64,000 nucleotides of DNA. It comes from Phycisphaerae bacterium (GTDB lineage: Bacteria > Planctomycetota > Phycisphaerae > Phycisphaerales > SM1A02). The notes under the pieces were generated by a model that did not search any database, was not told the DNA's origin, and saw only the letters and a program-made list of their open reading frames with translations. Location: contig JAEUIU010000020.1 of assembly GCA_016795065.1 (NCBI GenBank), positions 1 through 64,000 on the forward strand. The letters run 5' to 3'. The translations under genes and the position numbers were made by a program. This document shows, in pieces, positions 7,654-15,243 of the stretch. The stretch's first letter is position 1, and each line of letters opens with the position of its first letter.

Positions 7654-8643
7654 ATGCAACGGCCCGGATACAGCGCGACCTATGTGCTCGATTTCGAGCA
7701 GCCGATCGTCGAGATCGAGAAGCAGATCGACGCCCTTGCCGAGCTTCCCAACGCCGAGCGGTTCGATGCCGAGATCAGGAAGCTGGAAGAAACCCGCAAG
7801 GGCATTCTCGAGAAGACCTACGCATCGCTGTCGGCGTGGCAAACCGTGCGCGTCGCCCGCCATCCGCTCCGGCCGCAGACCTCTGACTACATCCAGCACA
7901 TGTGTCGCGACTTCTGCGAGCTGCATGGCGACCGGCGCTTCGGGGACGACCCGGCGATCATCACCGGATTCGGCCGGATCGGATCGATGAAGGCCCTGAT
8001 CATTGGCCAGCAGAAGGGCAAGACCGTCGCCGAGAAGGTCGCCTGCCACTTCGGTTGTGCCCACCCCGAGGGATACCGCAAGGCCCTCCTGAAGATGAAG
8101 CTCGCCGAGAAGTTCGGCCTCCCGATCGTCACCTTCGTTGACACGCTCGGCGCCTATCCGGGCATCGGCAGTGAGCAGCGTGGTCAGGCCCAGGCCATCG
8201 CCGAGAACCTCTTTGAAATGAGCCGGCTCAGGACCCCAATCGTCAGCGTGGTCATCGGCGAGGGCGGCTCTGGCGGGGCCCTCGGCATCGCGGTCGCCGA
8301 TCGGGTGGCCATGCTCGAACACGCCTGGTACTCGGTCATTAGCCCCGAGGGGTGCGCGGCGATCCTCTGGAAGGAAGCCAACGAGCAGACCAACACCCGG
8401 GCGGCCGAGCAGTTGGCTCTGACCGCACGGCGGAATCTCGAGAACGGCCTCATCGACGACGTCATCACCGAACCAGTCGGTGGGGCCCATCGCGACCCGA
8501 AGGCCACCGCGGAGCGAGTCCAGACCTGGATCCTCGACCGACTCCGCGAGTTGACGAGGATCAACCCCGAGACCCTCGTCCGGCAGCGCTATGAGAAGTT
8601 CAGGGCGATGGGGGCCTTCAGTCGGAAGATCGGATCGACCTGA
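7654..8643 (+). CDS. accA: Acetyl-CoA carboxylase carboxyltransferase subunit alpha
   Basis: AccA (329 residues) is the alpha half of the carboxyltransferase that moves the carboxyl group from biotin to acetyl-CoA to make malonyl-CoA, the first step of fatty acid synthesis. The N-terminal segment LDFEQPIVEIEKQIDAL, the crotonase-type core (GFGRIGSMKALIIGQQKGK, VTFVDTLGAYPGIGSEQRGQ) and the oxyanion region GEGGSGGALGIAVADRV are all present. Full length. No accD or accBC lies nearby. The ATG at 7654 matches the family N-terminus and sits 8 nt after a TATACT box. Confidence 0.96.
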   Translation: MQRPGYSATYVLDFEQPIVEIEKQIDALAELPNAERFDAEIRKLEETRKGILEKTYASLSAWQTVRVARHPLRPQTSDYIQHMCRDFCELHGDRRFGDDPAIITGFGRIGSMKALIIGQQKGKTVAEKVACHFGCAHPEGYRKALLKMKLAEKFGLPIVTFVDTLGAYPGIGSEQRGQAQAIAENLFEMSRLRTPIVSVVIGEGGSGGALGIAVADRVAMLEHAWYSVISPEGCAAILWKEANEQTNTRAAEQLALTARRNLENGLIDDVITEPVGGAHRDPKATAERVQTWILDRLRELTRINPETLVRQRYEKFRAMGAFSRKIGST

Positions 8644-8694
8644 GCGAGGACGAGCTGTATCGCGCGGGGCATCGCGCGGATTGTGCGGCTGCCT

Positions 8695-8723
8695 TTGACG
8701 GGAGCCCCTTTTTCCGCTATTCT
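8695..8723 (+). promoter_or_regulatory. Sigma70-type promoter of the DksA-like gene
   Basis: TTGACG (8695-8700) and TATTCT (8718-8723) are separated by exactly 17 nt. The expected transcription start near 8730 gives a leader of about 130 nt. This argues that coding starts downstream and not at the far upstream end of the open frame. Confidence 0.7.
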
Positions 8724-8859
8724 TCGCCACCTTTTCTACGCGGAATTCAGGCAGGAAGTGGGTCGGAAGTCACTTTCCGGTCACCTGCACCCCTCCCCCG
8801 AGGGATTCCTGACGCCCGCGATTGAAGAATCCGCGACCGCGGCGAGAGGTTGTCCAACT

Positions 8860-10158
8860 TTGGCGAAGAGCCCAGCGTCAAGCTCGAAGGCAGACCCCCA
8901 GACTAGCAAGGTGAAGGGGTCTCATTCGGCGCGCGCCGGAGCCTCGAAGCCCGGCACCTCGAGCGCAAAGGCTGCTCCCGCAAAGGGATCCGCCAAGGCC
9001 CCGGCTGCGAAGGCCGCCTCTCCCAAGGCCACTCCCCCGAAGGTCGCTCCCAAGGCTGCTGACGCAAAGAAGTCCGCGCCCCTGAAAGCCCAAGCTGGCA
9101 AGGCCCCGGCGGCCGCAAAGGCTACCCCAACCAAGCCGGCCACCGGCTCGAAGGCCCCTGCGAAGGGTGCCGACAAGAGTGCCGAGAAGAGCGCCAAGAC
9201 GTCGAGTCTGCCTGCCCACAATGCCAACCTAAACGGCAAGCTGAACGCTGCCGACAAGGGTGACGGGAAGAAGAGCGGGAAGGGCTCTCCCGCGGGAAGC
9301 CCGGGAGCGAATGCTCCAACCGCGGCCGCTGGAAAGTCGGGGCTCGGAAAGCCCGTCGCGGTTCCGACCGTAAAGTCGAAGGCCGCGCCCGTGCCGACTG
9401 GCAAGGGCGGGAAGGGCACCGCCAAGGCGGATGGCAAGCCAGACGCCAAAGCCGGCCTGAAGGACTCCTCCAAGGACAACAAGTCAGCAGGCAAGTCGAA
9501 GGGTGGAGCGGAGAACGCTGCGGCCGAGAAGGCCAAGCCCGCACCTGCGGCTTCCAAGTCGAAGTCCTCACCGAAGAAGAAGGGCCCCATTGACCTTGCG
9601 ACCGCGAAATCGGTCGCCGCTGTTGCCGCTGCCTCGCAGGCCGACAGCTCTGGCTACGTGATCATCAACGGTCGTCGCGTGCGGATGATCTCGACCAAGG
9701 GCCTCCCGGCGCCAAGGCGGACCAAGGTCGTTGTCGAAAAGGAAGTCGAGAAGCACGAGCCGCCGATCTCGTCGATCAAGACCAAGATGGTCAAGAAGGA
9801 GCTCGACGAGTACAAGGCGCTTCTCATGCTGAAGCGGCGCCAGCTCATCGGGATGCTTCACGGGATGGAAGACGAGGCGCTCCGCTCCAGCGGCGGCAAC
9901 CTCTCGACCATGCCGTTGCACATGGCCGACATCGGAACCGACACCTTCGACCAGGACTTCACCCTCGGGATGGCCGAAACCGAACGGGCCCTGCTCGATG
10001 AGATCGATGCCGCCCTGAAGCGCATCGACAACAAGACCTACGGCGTCTGCCAGCTCAGCGGGAAGCCGATTCCGAAGACCCGACTCGAGGCCAAGCCTTG
10101 GGCGAAGTATTCGATCGAAGCGGCGAAACTCATGGAGCGTGGTAACGGTAGCCGGTAG
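8860..10158 (+). CDS. Histone-H1-like Lys/Ala/Pro tail fused to a zinc-less DksA/TraR-like domain
   Basis: With a TTG start at 8860 (GAGAGG 10 nt upstream and a promoter at 8695-8723) the protein has 432 residues. Residues 1-240 are low-complexity Lys, Ala, Pro, Ser and Gly in repeats such as KAPAAKAASPKATPPK, resembling H1/AlgP-type DNA-binding tails. Residues about 305-432 are a DksA/TraR-like coiled coil and C-terminal region: ELDEYKALLMLKRRQL, then DEIDAALKRIDNKTYGVCQL and TRLEAKPWAKYSIEAA. DksA normally binds the RNA polymerase secondary channel and modulates ppGpp-dependent initiation. Here the zinc finger is degenerate: only Cys397 remains, and the other positions are Ser and Ala. A nucleoid or polymerase-associated role is inference. 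The exact start is uncertain. Confidence 0.8.
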   Translation: MAKSPASSSKADPQTSKVKGSHSARAGASKPGTSSAKAAPAKGSAKAPAAKAASPKATPPKVAPKAADAKKSAPLKAQAGKAPAAAKATPTKPATGSKAPAKGADKSAEKSAKTSSLPAHNANLNGKLNAADKGDGKKSGKGSPAGSPGANAPTAAAGKSGLGKPVAVPTVKSKAAPVPTGKGGKGTAKADGKPDAKAGLKDSSKDNKSAGKSKGGAENAAAEKAKPAPAASKSKSSPKKKGPIDLATAKSVAAVAAASQADSSGYVIINGRRVRMISTKGLPAPRRTKVVVEKEVEKHEPPISSIKTKMVKKELDEYKALLMLKRRQLIGMLHGMEDEALRSSGGNLSTMPLHMADIGTDTFDQDFTLGMAETERALLDEIDAALKRIDNKTYGVCQLSGKPIPKTRLEAKPWAKYSIEAAKLMERGNGSR

Positions 10159-10173
10159 GCTGAGTCGTCAACA

Positions 10174-10190
10174 CGGATCGTGTCGATCCG
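10174..10190. repeat. Short inverted repeat after the DksA-like gene
   Basis: CGGATCG-TGT-CGATCCG is a 7-bp perfect dyad 15 nt after the stop. It lacks a T-tract and could be a weak terminator or an operator in the lspA promoter region. Confidence 0.4.
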
Positions 10191-10204
10191 ACAACCGATT
10201 TCCC

Positions 10205-10210
10205 TATAGT
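10205..10210 (+). promoter_or_regulatory. Candidate -10 box (TATAGT) for lspA
   Basis: TATAGT lies 52 nt upstream of the lspA ATG. No good -35 hexamer is visible; the dyad at 10174-10190 occupies that position. Confidence 0.4.
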
Positions 10211-10262
10211 CCGAACGACTTCGCCCCGGGCGGCCGGGAGCAACGCACGCCGGCAGTTGTCC

Positions 10263-10958
10263 ATGAGCGAGGCCCCACACCAGAACACGGACGCCGGCTC
10301 GGGCGCACCGGAGGCGTCCGTCGGCCACGGCATCGCAGGGCGGTCGCTTGCGGCGTGGGCTCTTCTTCTCACAGTCGTGGCGATCGGACTTGTGGGCGAC
10401 CTCATTAGCAAGTCGTGGGCGTTCAAGAACGTCGCTGGCAAGCCGGTCACGCTGGTCTACGAGGAGGTCGTCGGCAACCCGAGATACCCGTTGCCCTTTC
10501 ACGAGGGCGTTCGGGCGCTTCCCGCTGACCTTCTGGACTTCAGGCTGGTCCTCAACCATGGCGCGGTGTTCGGCGTTGGCCAGAACCGCCAGCGGATCTT
10601 CATCGGCTTCACCATCATCGCCGCGATGGTGGCGGTCGGGTTCTTCGCCCGTTGGACGAAGGCGAATGCGCGGCTGGCCCACATCGCAATCGGCATGATC
10701 CTCGCAGGCGGCCTCGGCAATCTCTACGATCGCCTCACGGTAGGTGCGGTGCGCGACTTCCTGCACATGCTGCCGCGATGGGACCTGCCATGGGGATGGA
10801 AGTGGTGGAACAATCCGACGAACGAGGTCTTCCCGTGGATCTTTAACGTCGCCGACGTGCTGCTGCTGGCGGGCATGGCCCTCTTCATGATCTACGCCTA
10901 CCGGCGTGATCACCACGAGGACAGTGCGACGAATCGCGGCGTGGACAGCACGGGCTAA
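10263..10958 (+). CDS. lspA: Lipoprotein signal peptidase (signal peptidase II)
   Basis: LspA (231 residues) is the inner-membrane aspartyl protease that removes signal peptides from prolipoproteins, such as the lipoproteins at 2360, 42832 and 51718. Four hydrophobic segments are visible (about 30-46, 110-130, 138-155, 192-212). The catalytic Asp residues fall in VRDFL (Asp165) and FNVADVL (Asp198), with the conserved GNLYDR at 152-157. A roughly 25-residue insert precedes the LNHG motif, as in several planctomycete homologues. The N-terminus is extended by about 28 polar residues. The 3' end overlaps the convergent truB gene by 4 nt. Confidence 0.93.
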   Translation: MSEAPHQNTDAGSGAPEASVGHGIAGRSLAAWALLLTVVAIGLVGDLISKSWAFKNVAGKPVTLVYEEVVGNPRYPLPFHEGVRALPADLLDFRLVLNHGAVFGVGQNRQRIFIGFTIIAAMVAVGFFARWTKANARLAHIAIGMILAGGLGNLYDRLTVGAVRDFLHMLPRWDLPWGWKWWNNPTNEVFPWIFNVADVLLLAGMALFMIYAYRRDHHEDSATNRGVDSTG

Positions 10959-11740
10959 CAGTTCGCCGCGCTCATCATCGCCAAGGCCCTCTCGACCGGA
11001 ATGAGGCGGTCGACTGTGAGCTCATCGGGCAACGCGTCGAGCGTGACGGCCAACGATTGGTTGAAGGGTCCGACCGCGGTGCGGCGAAGCGACGCACAGT
11101 GGCCGCCGGTGCCGAGCGACTCGCCGATGTCGCGGGCGAGCGAGCGGATGTAAGTGCCCTTCCCGCAGCGGATGTCCAGCTCAAGCTCCGGCCACTCGTA
11201 GCGAAGGACCGTCAGGTCGTGGATGACGACCGGTCGCGCGGGCAACTCCTGCGGCGAGCCGCTGCGGGCGAGGGCATAGGCCCGTCGACCGCCGACCTTC
11301 ATCGCACTGAACGCCGGTGGGCGCTGTTGGATGGTCCCAACGAAGCGAGCGACCGCAGCGGTGACGCAATCGGCGGAGGGAAGTTTCTCGACGGCGACTT
11401 CGGTTCGTTCGCCCTCGCGGTCATCGGTGGTGGTGAAGGCGGAGAGATCCACCGTGGTCCGGTATCGCTTGTCGGTCGCCATGAGACGCTCGATCGACTT
11501 GGTGGCCTTTCCCAGGGCAAGGACCAGAACGCCGGTCGCAAGCGGATCGAGCGTGCCTGCATGGCCGGTGCGAACGCCGCCAGCACGGCGACGAACGCGG
11601 GCCACGACGCCAAAGGAGGTCATGCCGAGGGGCTTGTCGACCACAAGAACGCCATCCAGCGCCGGAGCCGCGCCGTCGCGCGGGGTTCGCCGCGGCTCTT
11701 CTTCGTGGTTCCGCTGCGGCTCCTTGTCCGATTGGGGCAT
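10955..11740 (-). CDS. truB: tRNA pseudouridine(55) synthase
   Basis: TruB (261 residues) converts U55 to pseudouridine in the T-loop of tRNAs. The catalytic Asp65 lies in GHAGTLDPLATGVL. KPLGMTS at 36-42 and the later GKGTYIRSLARDIG are family motifs. It lacks a full C-terminal PUA domain, which is usual for shorter bacterial forms. The N-terminal 25 residues are polar and variable. Its stop overlaps the lspA stop by 4 nt, and its start at 11740 lies inside the tRNA-Ser promoter region. Confidence 0.95.
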   Translation of the reverse strand: MPQSDKEPQRNHEEEPRRTPRDGAAPALDGVLVVDKPLGMTSFGVVARVRRRAGGVRTGHAGTLDPLATGVLVLALGKATKSIERLMATDKRYRTTVDLSAFTTTDDREGERTEVAVEKLPSADCVTAAVARFVGTIQQRPPAFSAMKVGGRRAYALARSGSPQELPARPVVIHDLTVLRYEWPELELDIRCGKGTYIRSLARDIGESLGTGGHCASLRRTAVGPFNQSLAVTLDALPDELTVDRLIPVERALAMMSAANC

Positions 11741-11751
11741 CGCGGTACACT
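11724..11751 (+). promoter_or_regulatory. Sigma70-type promoter of tRNA-Ser/tRNA-Pro
   Basis: TTGTCC (11724-11729) and TACACT (11746-11751) are separated by 16 nt. The -10 ends 12 nt before tRNA-Ser, the same geometry as the tRNA-Val promoter. Confidence 0.65.
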
Positions 11752-11763
11752 ACCCCGCTCTCC

Positions 11764-11852
11764 GGACAGGTGTCCGAGCGGTTGAAGGAGCAGCATTGGA
11801 AATGCTGTATACGGCTTACGCTGTATCGCGAGTTCGAATCTCGCCCTGTCCG
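11764..11852 (+). tRNA. tRNA-Ser (anticodon GGA)
   Basis: Acceptor GGACAGG pairs with CCTGTCC, discriminator G. Anticodon stem CAGCA/TGCTG has the loop TTGGAAA, and the long variable arm is typical of class II tRNAs. The T-loop is TTCGAAT. No CCA is encoded. Confidence 0.95.
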
Positions 11853-11908
11853 CTGGCGTCGAGTCCCCAACGACGCAGCCGGTGACGGTCGACGGCACAA
11901 CTCAACAA

Positions 11909-11983
11909 CGGGCTATAGCGCAGTTTGGCTAGCGCGCTTGACTGGGGGTCAAGAGGTCGTGGGTTCAAATCCCGCTAGCCCGA
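11909..11983 (+). tRNA. tRNA-Pro (anticodon GGG)
   Basis: Acceptor CGGGCTA pairs with TAGCCCG, discriminator A. Anticodon stem CTTGA/TCAAG has the loop CTGGGGG, and the T-arm is GTGGG-TTCAAAT-CCCGC. It lies 56 nt after tRNA-Ser with no separate promoter seen, so the two are probably co-transcribed. Its 3' end is partly duplicated at 12202-12285. Confidence 0.95.
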
Positions 11984-12045
11984 TTGAAAGCACCGGGCGG
12001 AAGGCAAGGCCCTTCCGCCCGGTGCTTGCAATCGGTCTACGTGCC
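11963..12045 (+). repeat. Direct repeat copy 1: tRNA-Pro 3' end plus hairpin
   Basis: This copy begins at the tRNA-Pro T-loop and runs through the acceptor end, a 17-bp hairpin and the sequence CAATCGGTCTACGTGCC. It is matched by copy 2 at 12202-12285 with a handful of differences. Confidence 0.85.
11988..12027 (+). terminator. Hairpin downstream of tRNA-Pro (copy 1)
   Basis: A perfect 17-bp stem (11988-12004 with 12011-12027) with a 6-nt loop. Only mixed sequence follows, no T-tract, so it may be a processing or terminator hairpin. Confidence 0.6.
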
Positions 12046-12201
12046 ACGGGCTGCGCCCGCGTCACGGTGTCTCGCCCTGAGCCGGCCCGCGGCGCTTCGG
12101 CTGCGCCTGCGCGGCGCGTGCCGTCTCATGGCGATCCACGCGGTCTTGTCGTCGCCGCGGGTGGGCGGTGGCGGCGTCGCGCGGCGTGGGGCGACCGCGG
12201 C

Positions 12202-12285
12202 GTTCAAATCCCGCTGGGCCCGATTCAAAGCACCAGGCGGAAGGCAAGGCCCTTCCTCCTGGTGCTTTCAATCGGTTTACGTCCC
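12202..12285 (+). repeat. Direct repeat copy 2: truncated tRNA-Pro 3' end plus hairpin
   Basis: GTTCAAATCCCGCTGGGCCCGA reproduces the T-loop and 3' acceptor of tRNA-Pro, followed by the same hairpin and flank as copy 1. No 5' tRNA half is present in the 156-nt GC-rich spacer (12046-12201), so this is a tRNA fragment. Confidence 0.85.
12227..12268 (+). terminator. Hairpin of repeat copy 2
   Basis: The 18-bp stem (12227-12244 with 12251-12268) shows one covarying pair relative to copy 1 (G-C to A-T) and one mismatch. It ends in TTTC. Confidence 0.6.
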
Positions 12286-12308
12286 GCTGACCCGACGTGA
12301 CGAGACGA

Positions 12309-12340
12309 AACGCCCTTCGACCCGCAGATCGAAGGGCGTT
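12309..12340 (+). terminator. Rho-independent-type terminator
   Basis: A perfect 12-bp stem (AACGCCCTTCGA / TCGAAGGGCGTT) with an 8-nt loop is followed by CTCGTT. It could terminate the tRNA operon and separates it from the gene remnant downstream. Confidence 0.65.
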
Positions 12341-12384
12341 CTCGTTGCGTACACGGCAGTTGCGCAATCTCCAGATCGGTTCAC

Positions 12385-12681
12385 TTGAAGGGAGATCGCT
12401 TCGCGTACCTCTGTGTGTTCAACGCGGGAGTGTGGCGTCCAGTGCACCACGCTGTCGTTGCGGCAAGCGCCCACGGTGAAACAGGCATCGCCCGATTCAG
12501 CGACATGGGTTGCAACGTCCTCTACCTTCCGGCTTGGCATTCGGAAGACGGAATCATGGGGGCGGGCGCCCCGTTCATTCTCGGCGCCGACGGGTCACGC
12601 ACAACCCACGGCACCAAGGCTGACCACCAGACGCCCGGGTTCGAGTCGGTCTCGCTTGGGCGAGTGCCGGGCAGGAGCTGA
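12385..12681 (+). pseudogene. Remnant of a secreted-protein domain (Bacteroides-type 'YLPA' module)
   Basis: The translated stretch contains VHHAVVAASAHGETGIARFS and then DMGCNVLYLPAWHSEDGI with AGAPFILG. This resembles a module known from extracellular Bacteroidetes proteins with transglutaminase-like or F5/8-type domains, where a fDMGxxxvYLPAyY...G.PFiL pattern recurs. Only about 75 residues look protein-like, with no signal peptide and no clear start signal. The rest of the frame to 12681 looks random. It therefore reads as a gene fragment. The remaining gap 12682-12794 holds nothing recognisable. The family link is from memory of the pattern and is uncertain. Confidence 0.35.
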
Positions 12682-12794
12682 ACGTGTGGTCCTGCGAGCT
12701 CGGCCAGTGGACGACCTTGCCGTGTCCTCCCCGAACGTCGGGGCCGCTCACCGCTGGTGATCGGCAGGCGCAGATGAATCAAGCCGCGACCGAC

Positions 12795-13973
12795 TCAGTC
12801 GCAATTCTCAGTCACATGCAAGGCGAAGTTGCCCCTTGCGCCTTGGTAGCCGGCGACGCGAATGTAGAACGTCTGACTCGGATCGCTCTGGAAGGAGAGT
12901 TCACTCTTTCGATTGAGCGCCCCGATCTGGCAGGTTGCATGGGCGAAATCGTCGTTGCATCCGACGTACTGGCCGAGGCAGCCATTGGGGCCGGCCTTCC
13001 AGACCGAGATCACGGTGTCGAAGTCGGTGTCGGGGTTGCACGTCGAGACGGTGATCGAGCCGCTGCTAAAGGGGCAGGTCGAGACCACCTTGATCCATTC
13101 GCAGACCGTGTCTCCGGACGCGCAGGGCGAGATGTCGGTATCGGGGTCGTTGTCCAGCGTCGTTCCGTAGTATGTTTCGCCCGCGCTTGCGATCACGCTG
13201 AGGTCTGCGGCGGTCTCGCAGGTCTGCCCGATCGAGGTGAACTCGAGATTCAGCACGCCCTCGCCGCTGAATCCGTCGTAGCCGCCGACGCGGAGCTTGT
13301 ATTCCGAGCCAGGGAGGACATTGAAGCTGATTTCCGAGGTGAGCCCGCACGCGGGATTGTCGTCGTTGCAGGCGATGACGGTGGTGAGCGAGAAACTCGC
13401 GCTCGGGCAGCCGGCAGGCTGGGAGGGAAACGCATAGGCATACGCTGCGAGCCGCGTGTCCCAGCTCGTGCCGCAGGTCGAGGCCGTCAGCGTTCCGAAG
13501 CCGATCGGCGTGATCGTGTACCAGACGTCGGACTCAATCGAGTCATAGCCGAACTGAATGCAACTGCTGCCAGGTGTGAACGGGGGTCCTTGGTCGTTGG
13601 CGCCAACGGTGCAGAAGGGCGTCTGGCCCTCGGCGATCGGAAGCGGGTTCTCGCAGAGGTCGTTCGAAGGAACCGAGAAGCAGGGGCCCCAGCCTCCAAG
13701 CAAGATGGCCAGGTCGGAGGCGTCGGTGCTTCCGGAGCCGTCGAGGTCGCCTGTCGCTTCGCCCCAGCCGCCCAGCAGTTGGGCCAGGTCGGCTCCGTCG
13801 ATGTTGCCCGAGCTATCGAAGTCGCCGGGGCATCCGCATGAGGCTCCCGCGACACCGCCTCCCGCTGGCTTGGCGCGCTGGGATCTCCCCTCGGCGGGGG
13901 TGAGGGCGAACGCGGAAGCGAGAACGATGGAGGTGAGGGTGAGCATGGGTAGCGACGACGTGTAGAGGTTCAT
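12795..13973 (-). CDS. Secreted dockerin-like/PPC-like repeat protein
   Basis: This 392-residue exported protein has a signal peptide (hydrophobic core LTLTSIVLASAFAL). Two EF-hand dockerin-like repeats follow (FDSSGNIDGADLAQLLGGWG and LDGSGSTDASDLAILLGGWG, residues about 52-95). Two PPC-like beta domains come next, each with DxWYxItP or CEWIKV-type starts, CND-D motifs and paired cysteines. Dockerin-like repeats are frequent at the termini of planctomycete secreted proteins, but their partner is unknown here because no cohesin is seen. Placement at the N-terminus is less usual. The open frame extends upstream, but ATG 13973 gives the signal peptide. No Shine-Dalgarno; a hairpin lies just upstream. 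Confidence 0.85.
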   Translation of the reverse strand: MNLYTSSLPMLTLTSIVLASAFALTPAEGRSQRAKPAGGGVAGASCGCPGDFDSSGNIDGADLAQLLGGWGEATGDLDGSGSTDASDLAILLGGWGPCFSVPSNDLCENPLPIAEGQTPFCTVGANDQGPPFTPGSSCIQFGYDSIESDVWYTITPIGFGTLTASTCGTSWDTRLAAYAYAFPSQPAGCPSASFSLTTVIACNDDNPACGLTSEISFNVLPGSEYKLRVGGYDGFSGEGVLNLEFTSIGQTCETAADLSVIASAGETYYGTTLDNDPDTDISPCASGDTVCEWIKVVSTCPFSSGSITVSTCNPDTDFDTVISVWKAGPNGCLGQYVGCNDDFAHATCQIGALNRKSELSFQSDPSQTFYIRVAGYQGARGNFALHVTENCD

Positions 13974-13979
13974 GTGAGG

Positions 13980-14004
13980 TGGCAGGCGACGAGAAGGCCT
14001 GCCA
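13980..14004 (-). repeat. Hairpin in the leader of the dockerin/PPC gene
   Basis: TGGCAGGC and GCCTGCCA with a 9-nt loop lie 7-31 nt upstream of the start codon, where a ribosome would bind. Confidence 0.5.
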
Positions 14005-14139
14005 AGGTCCACACCCCCACGGACGCATTGCCTGCCGCAAGAGCGCAACGAATGTGGCGAAATGGAAGGGTTGGGTTCGAGGCGACGCCGGCTGCATCCG
14101 CAACACGCGCTCATTCTTGGCCATGTCAGCCGACGGGAC

Positions 14140-14167
14140 TTGCCATATGCCGATACGGGAATATATT
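14140..14167 (+). promoter_or_regulatory. Strong promoter for a leaderless arsR-type gene
   Basis: TTGCCA (14140-14145), a 16-nt spacer and TATATT (14162-14167), followed after 6 nt by the ATG at 14174. Transcription should start at or next to the start codon. Confidence 0.7.
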
Positions 14168-14173
14168 GCCGGC

Positions 14174-14521
14174 ATGGCTCGGGCAGCCACGACCTCCGAC
14201 GTCTTCAATGCGATCGCCGAACCGCGTCGCCGGCTCCTTCTCGATTGCCTCTTGCCGGGCGAACGCGATGTGAGCGGCCTCGTCGAGAAACTCGGCTGGC
14301 CGCAGGCTCTGGTCTCGAAGCACCTCGGCGTCCTGCGTAGCGTCAGGCTCGTCACCGTGCGCGTCGAGGGCCGCAAACGGGTGTACAGCATCAGCGGCGA
14401 GGGGCTCAAGCCCATTCACGACTGGACCAAGCTCTACGAACAGTATTGGTCGCAACAACTGGATCGCATCAAGCTGCGGGCCGAGGCAAGCGCCGCCCGA
14501 GCACGGGAGAAAAGGCAATGA
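14174..14521 (+). CDS. ArsR-family winged-helix repressor
   Basis: This 115-residue protein has the ArsR/SmtB fold: TTSDVFNAIAEPRRRLLLDC (helix 1-2), then the recognition region GWPQALVSKHLGVLR and a beta wing VTVRVEGRKRVYSI. It lacks the Cys-rich ELCVCDL metal motif, so it belongs to the non-metal group that pairs with SRPBCC proteins. It probably represses its own operon, but the ligand is unknown. It overlaps the next gene by 4 nt (ATGA). The start at 14174 is preferred because of the promoter 6 nt upstream; in-frame ATGs at 14147 and upstream would overlap the promoter. Confidence 0.9.
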   Translation: MARAATTSDVFNAIAEPRRRLLLDCLLPGERDVSGLVEKLGWPQALVSKHLGVLRSVRLVTVRVEGRKRVYSISGEGLKPIHDWTKLYEQYWSQQLDRIKLRAEASAARAREKRQ

Positions 14522-15009
14522 GCACGAACATTCCGATGGACACCTCCGCGCAGGAGGAGATTCGTACGCTCTCGATCCGCAAGGAAATCGAGATCGATGC
14601 CCCGATCGAGATCTGCTTCGCGTCGGTGCTCGAAGAGCTGGGCCCGGGGAGCCAAATGCCGGACGGCACGCCGTTCCACATGAAGATCGAGGCCTGGCCC
14701 GGAGGCCGTTGGTACCGCGACCTCGGCAACAACACCGGGCATTTCTGGGCCCATGTGCAGGTCATCAAGCCGCCATCGCTCCTTGAGCTCAGCGGCCCGA
14801 TGTTCATGTCCTATCCAGCGACGAACTTCGTTCAGTACCGACTGACCGCATCTGGAGAGCGGACTCGCCTGACCGTGGTCCATCGGGCGATGGGTGTGAT
14901 CACCACCGAACATAGTGAAGGCGTGCAGCACGGATGGGAGCACGGCTTGCGACGCATTCGTGAGATTGCCCACGGGAAACGATCGCCCACGACGGGGCAG
15001 CGAGCGTAA
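14518..15009 (+). CDS. SRPBCC (AHSA1/START-like) domain protein
   Basis: This 163-residue protein has the hydrophobic-ligand-binding SRPBCC fold: RKEIEIDAPIEICFASVLEE at the start, WPGGRWYRDLG with GHFWAHVQVIKPPSLLEL in the middle, and a long C-terminal helix HGWEHGLRRIREIA. ArsR-SRPBCC gene pairs are widespread, and the SRPBCC partner is thought to bind a small hydrophobic molecule. The start overlaps the arsR stop by 4 nt, so translation is coupled. About 230 nt without a gene follow (15010-15243). Confidence 0.9.
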   Translation: MSTNIPMDTSAQEEIRTLSIRKEIEIDAPIEICFASVLEELGPGSQMPDGTPFHMKIEAWPGGRWYRDLGNNTGHFWAHVQVIKPPSLLELSGPMFMSYPATNFVQYRLTASGERTRLTVVHRAMGVITTEHSEGVQHGWEHGLRRIREIAHGKRSPTTGQRA

Positions 15010-15243
15010 GGCGCCGTTTCCGCTATCGCGTTGCGCGCTCGCCGCAAATTCAGGTGGCCGCCCGAACGCAACTCCATTTCGGCTTCATGAACATGCATAC
15101 ACCCTGAACCGCTGCTACGGTCCATGTCGTACAAACGGGAAGCAGGGCCACGCGTACCGCAGGCAATGCGATGCGCGTTCAGGCGTCGGAGCGCCCCCGC
15201 TGCCGATCCGGAATGTGTGCGTTCACGAAGGAGGAGGTTGTGC

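Noticed and set aside
12046-12201. Possible complete second tRNA in the GC-rich spacer before repeat copy 2
   Set aside because: Only the T-loop and 3' acceptor can be found; no matching 5' acceptor or anticodon arm.
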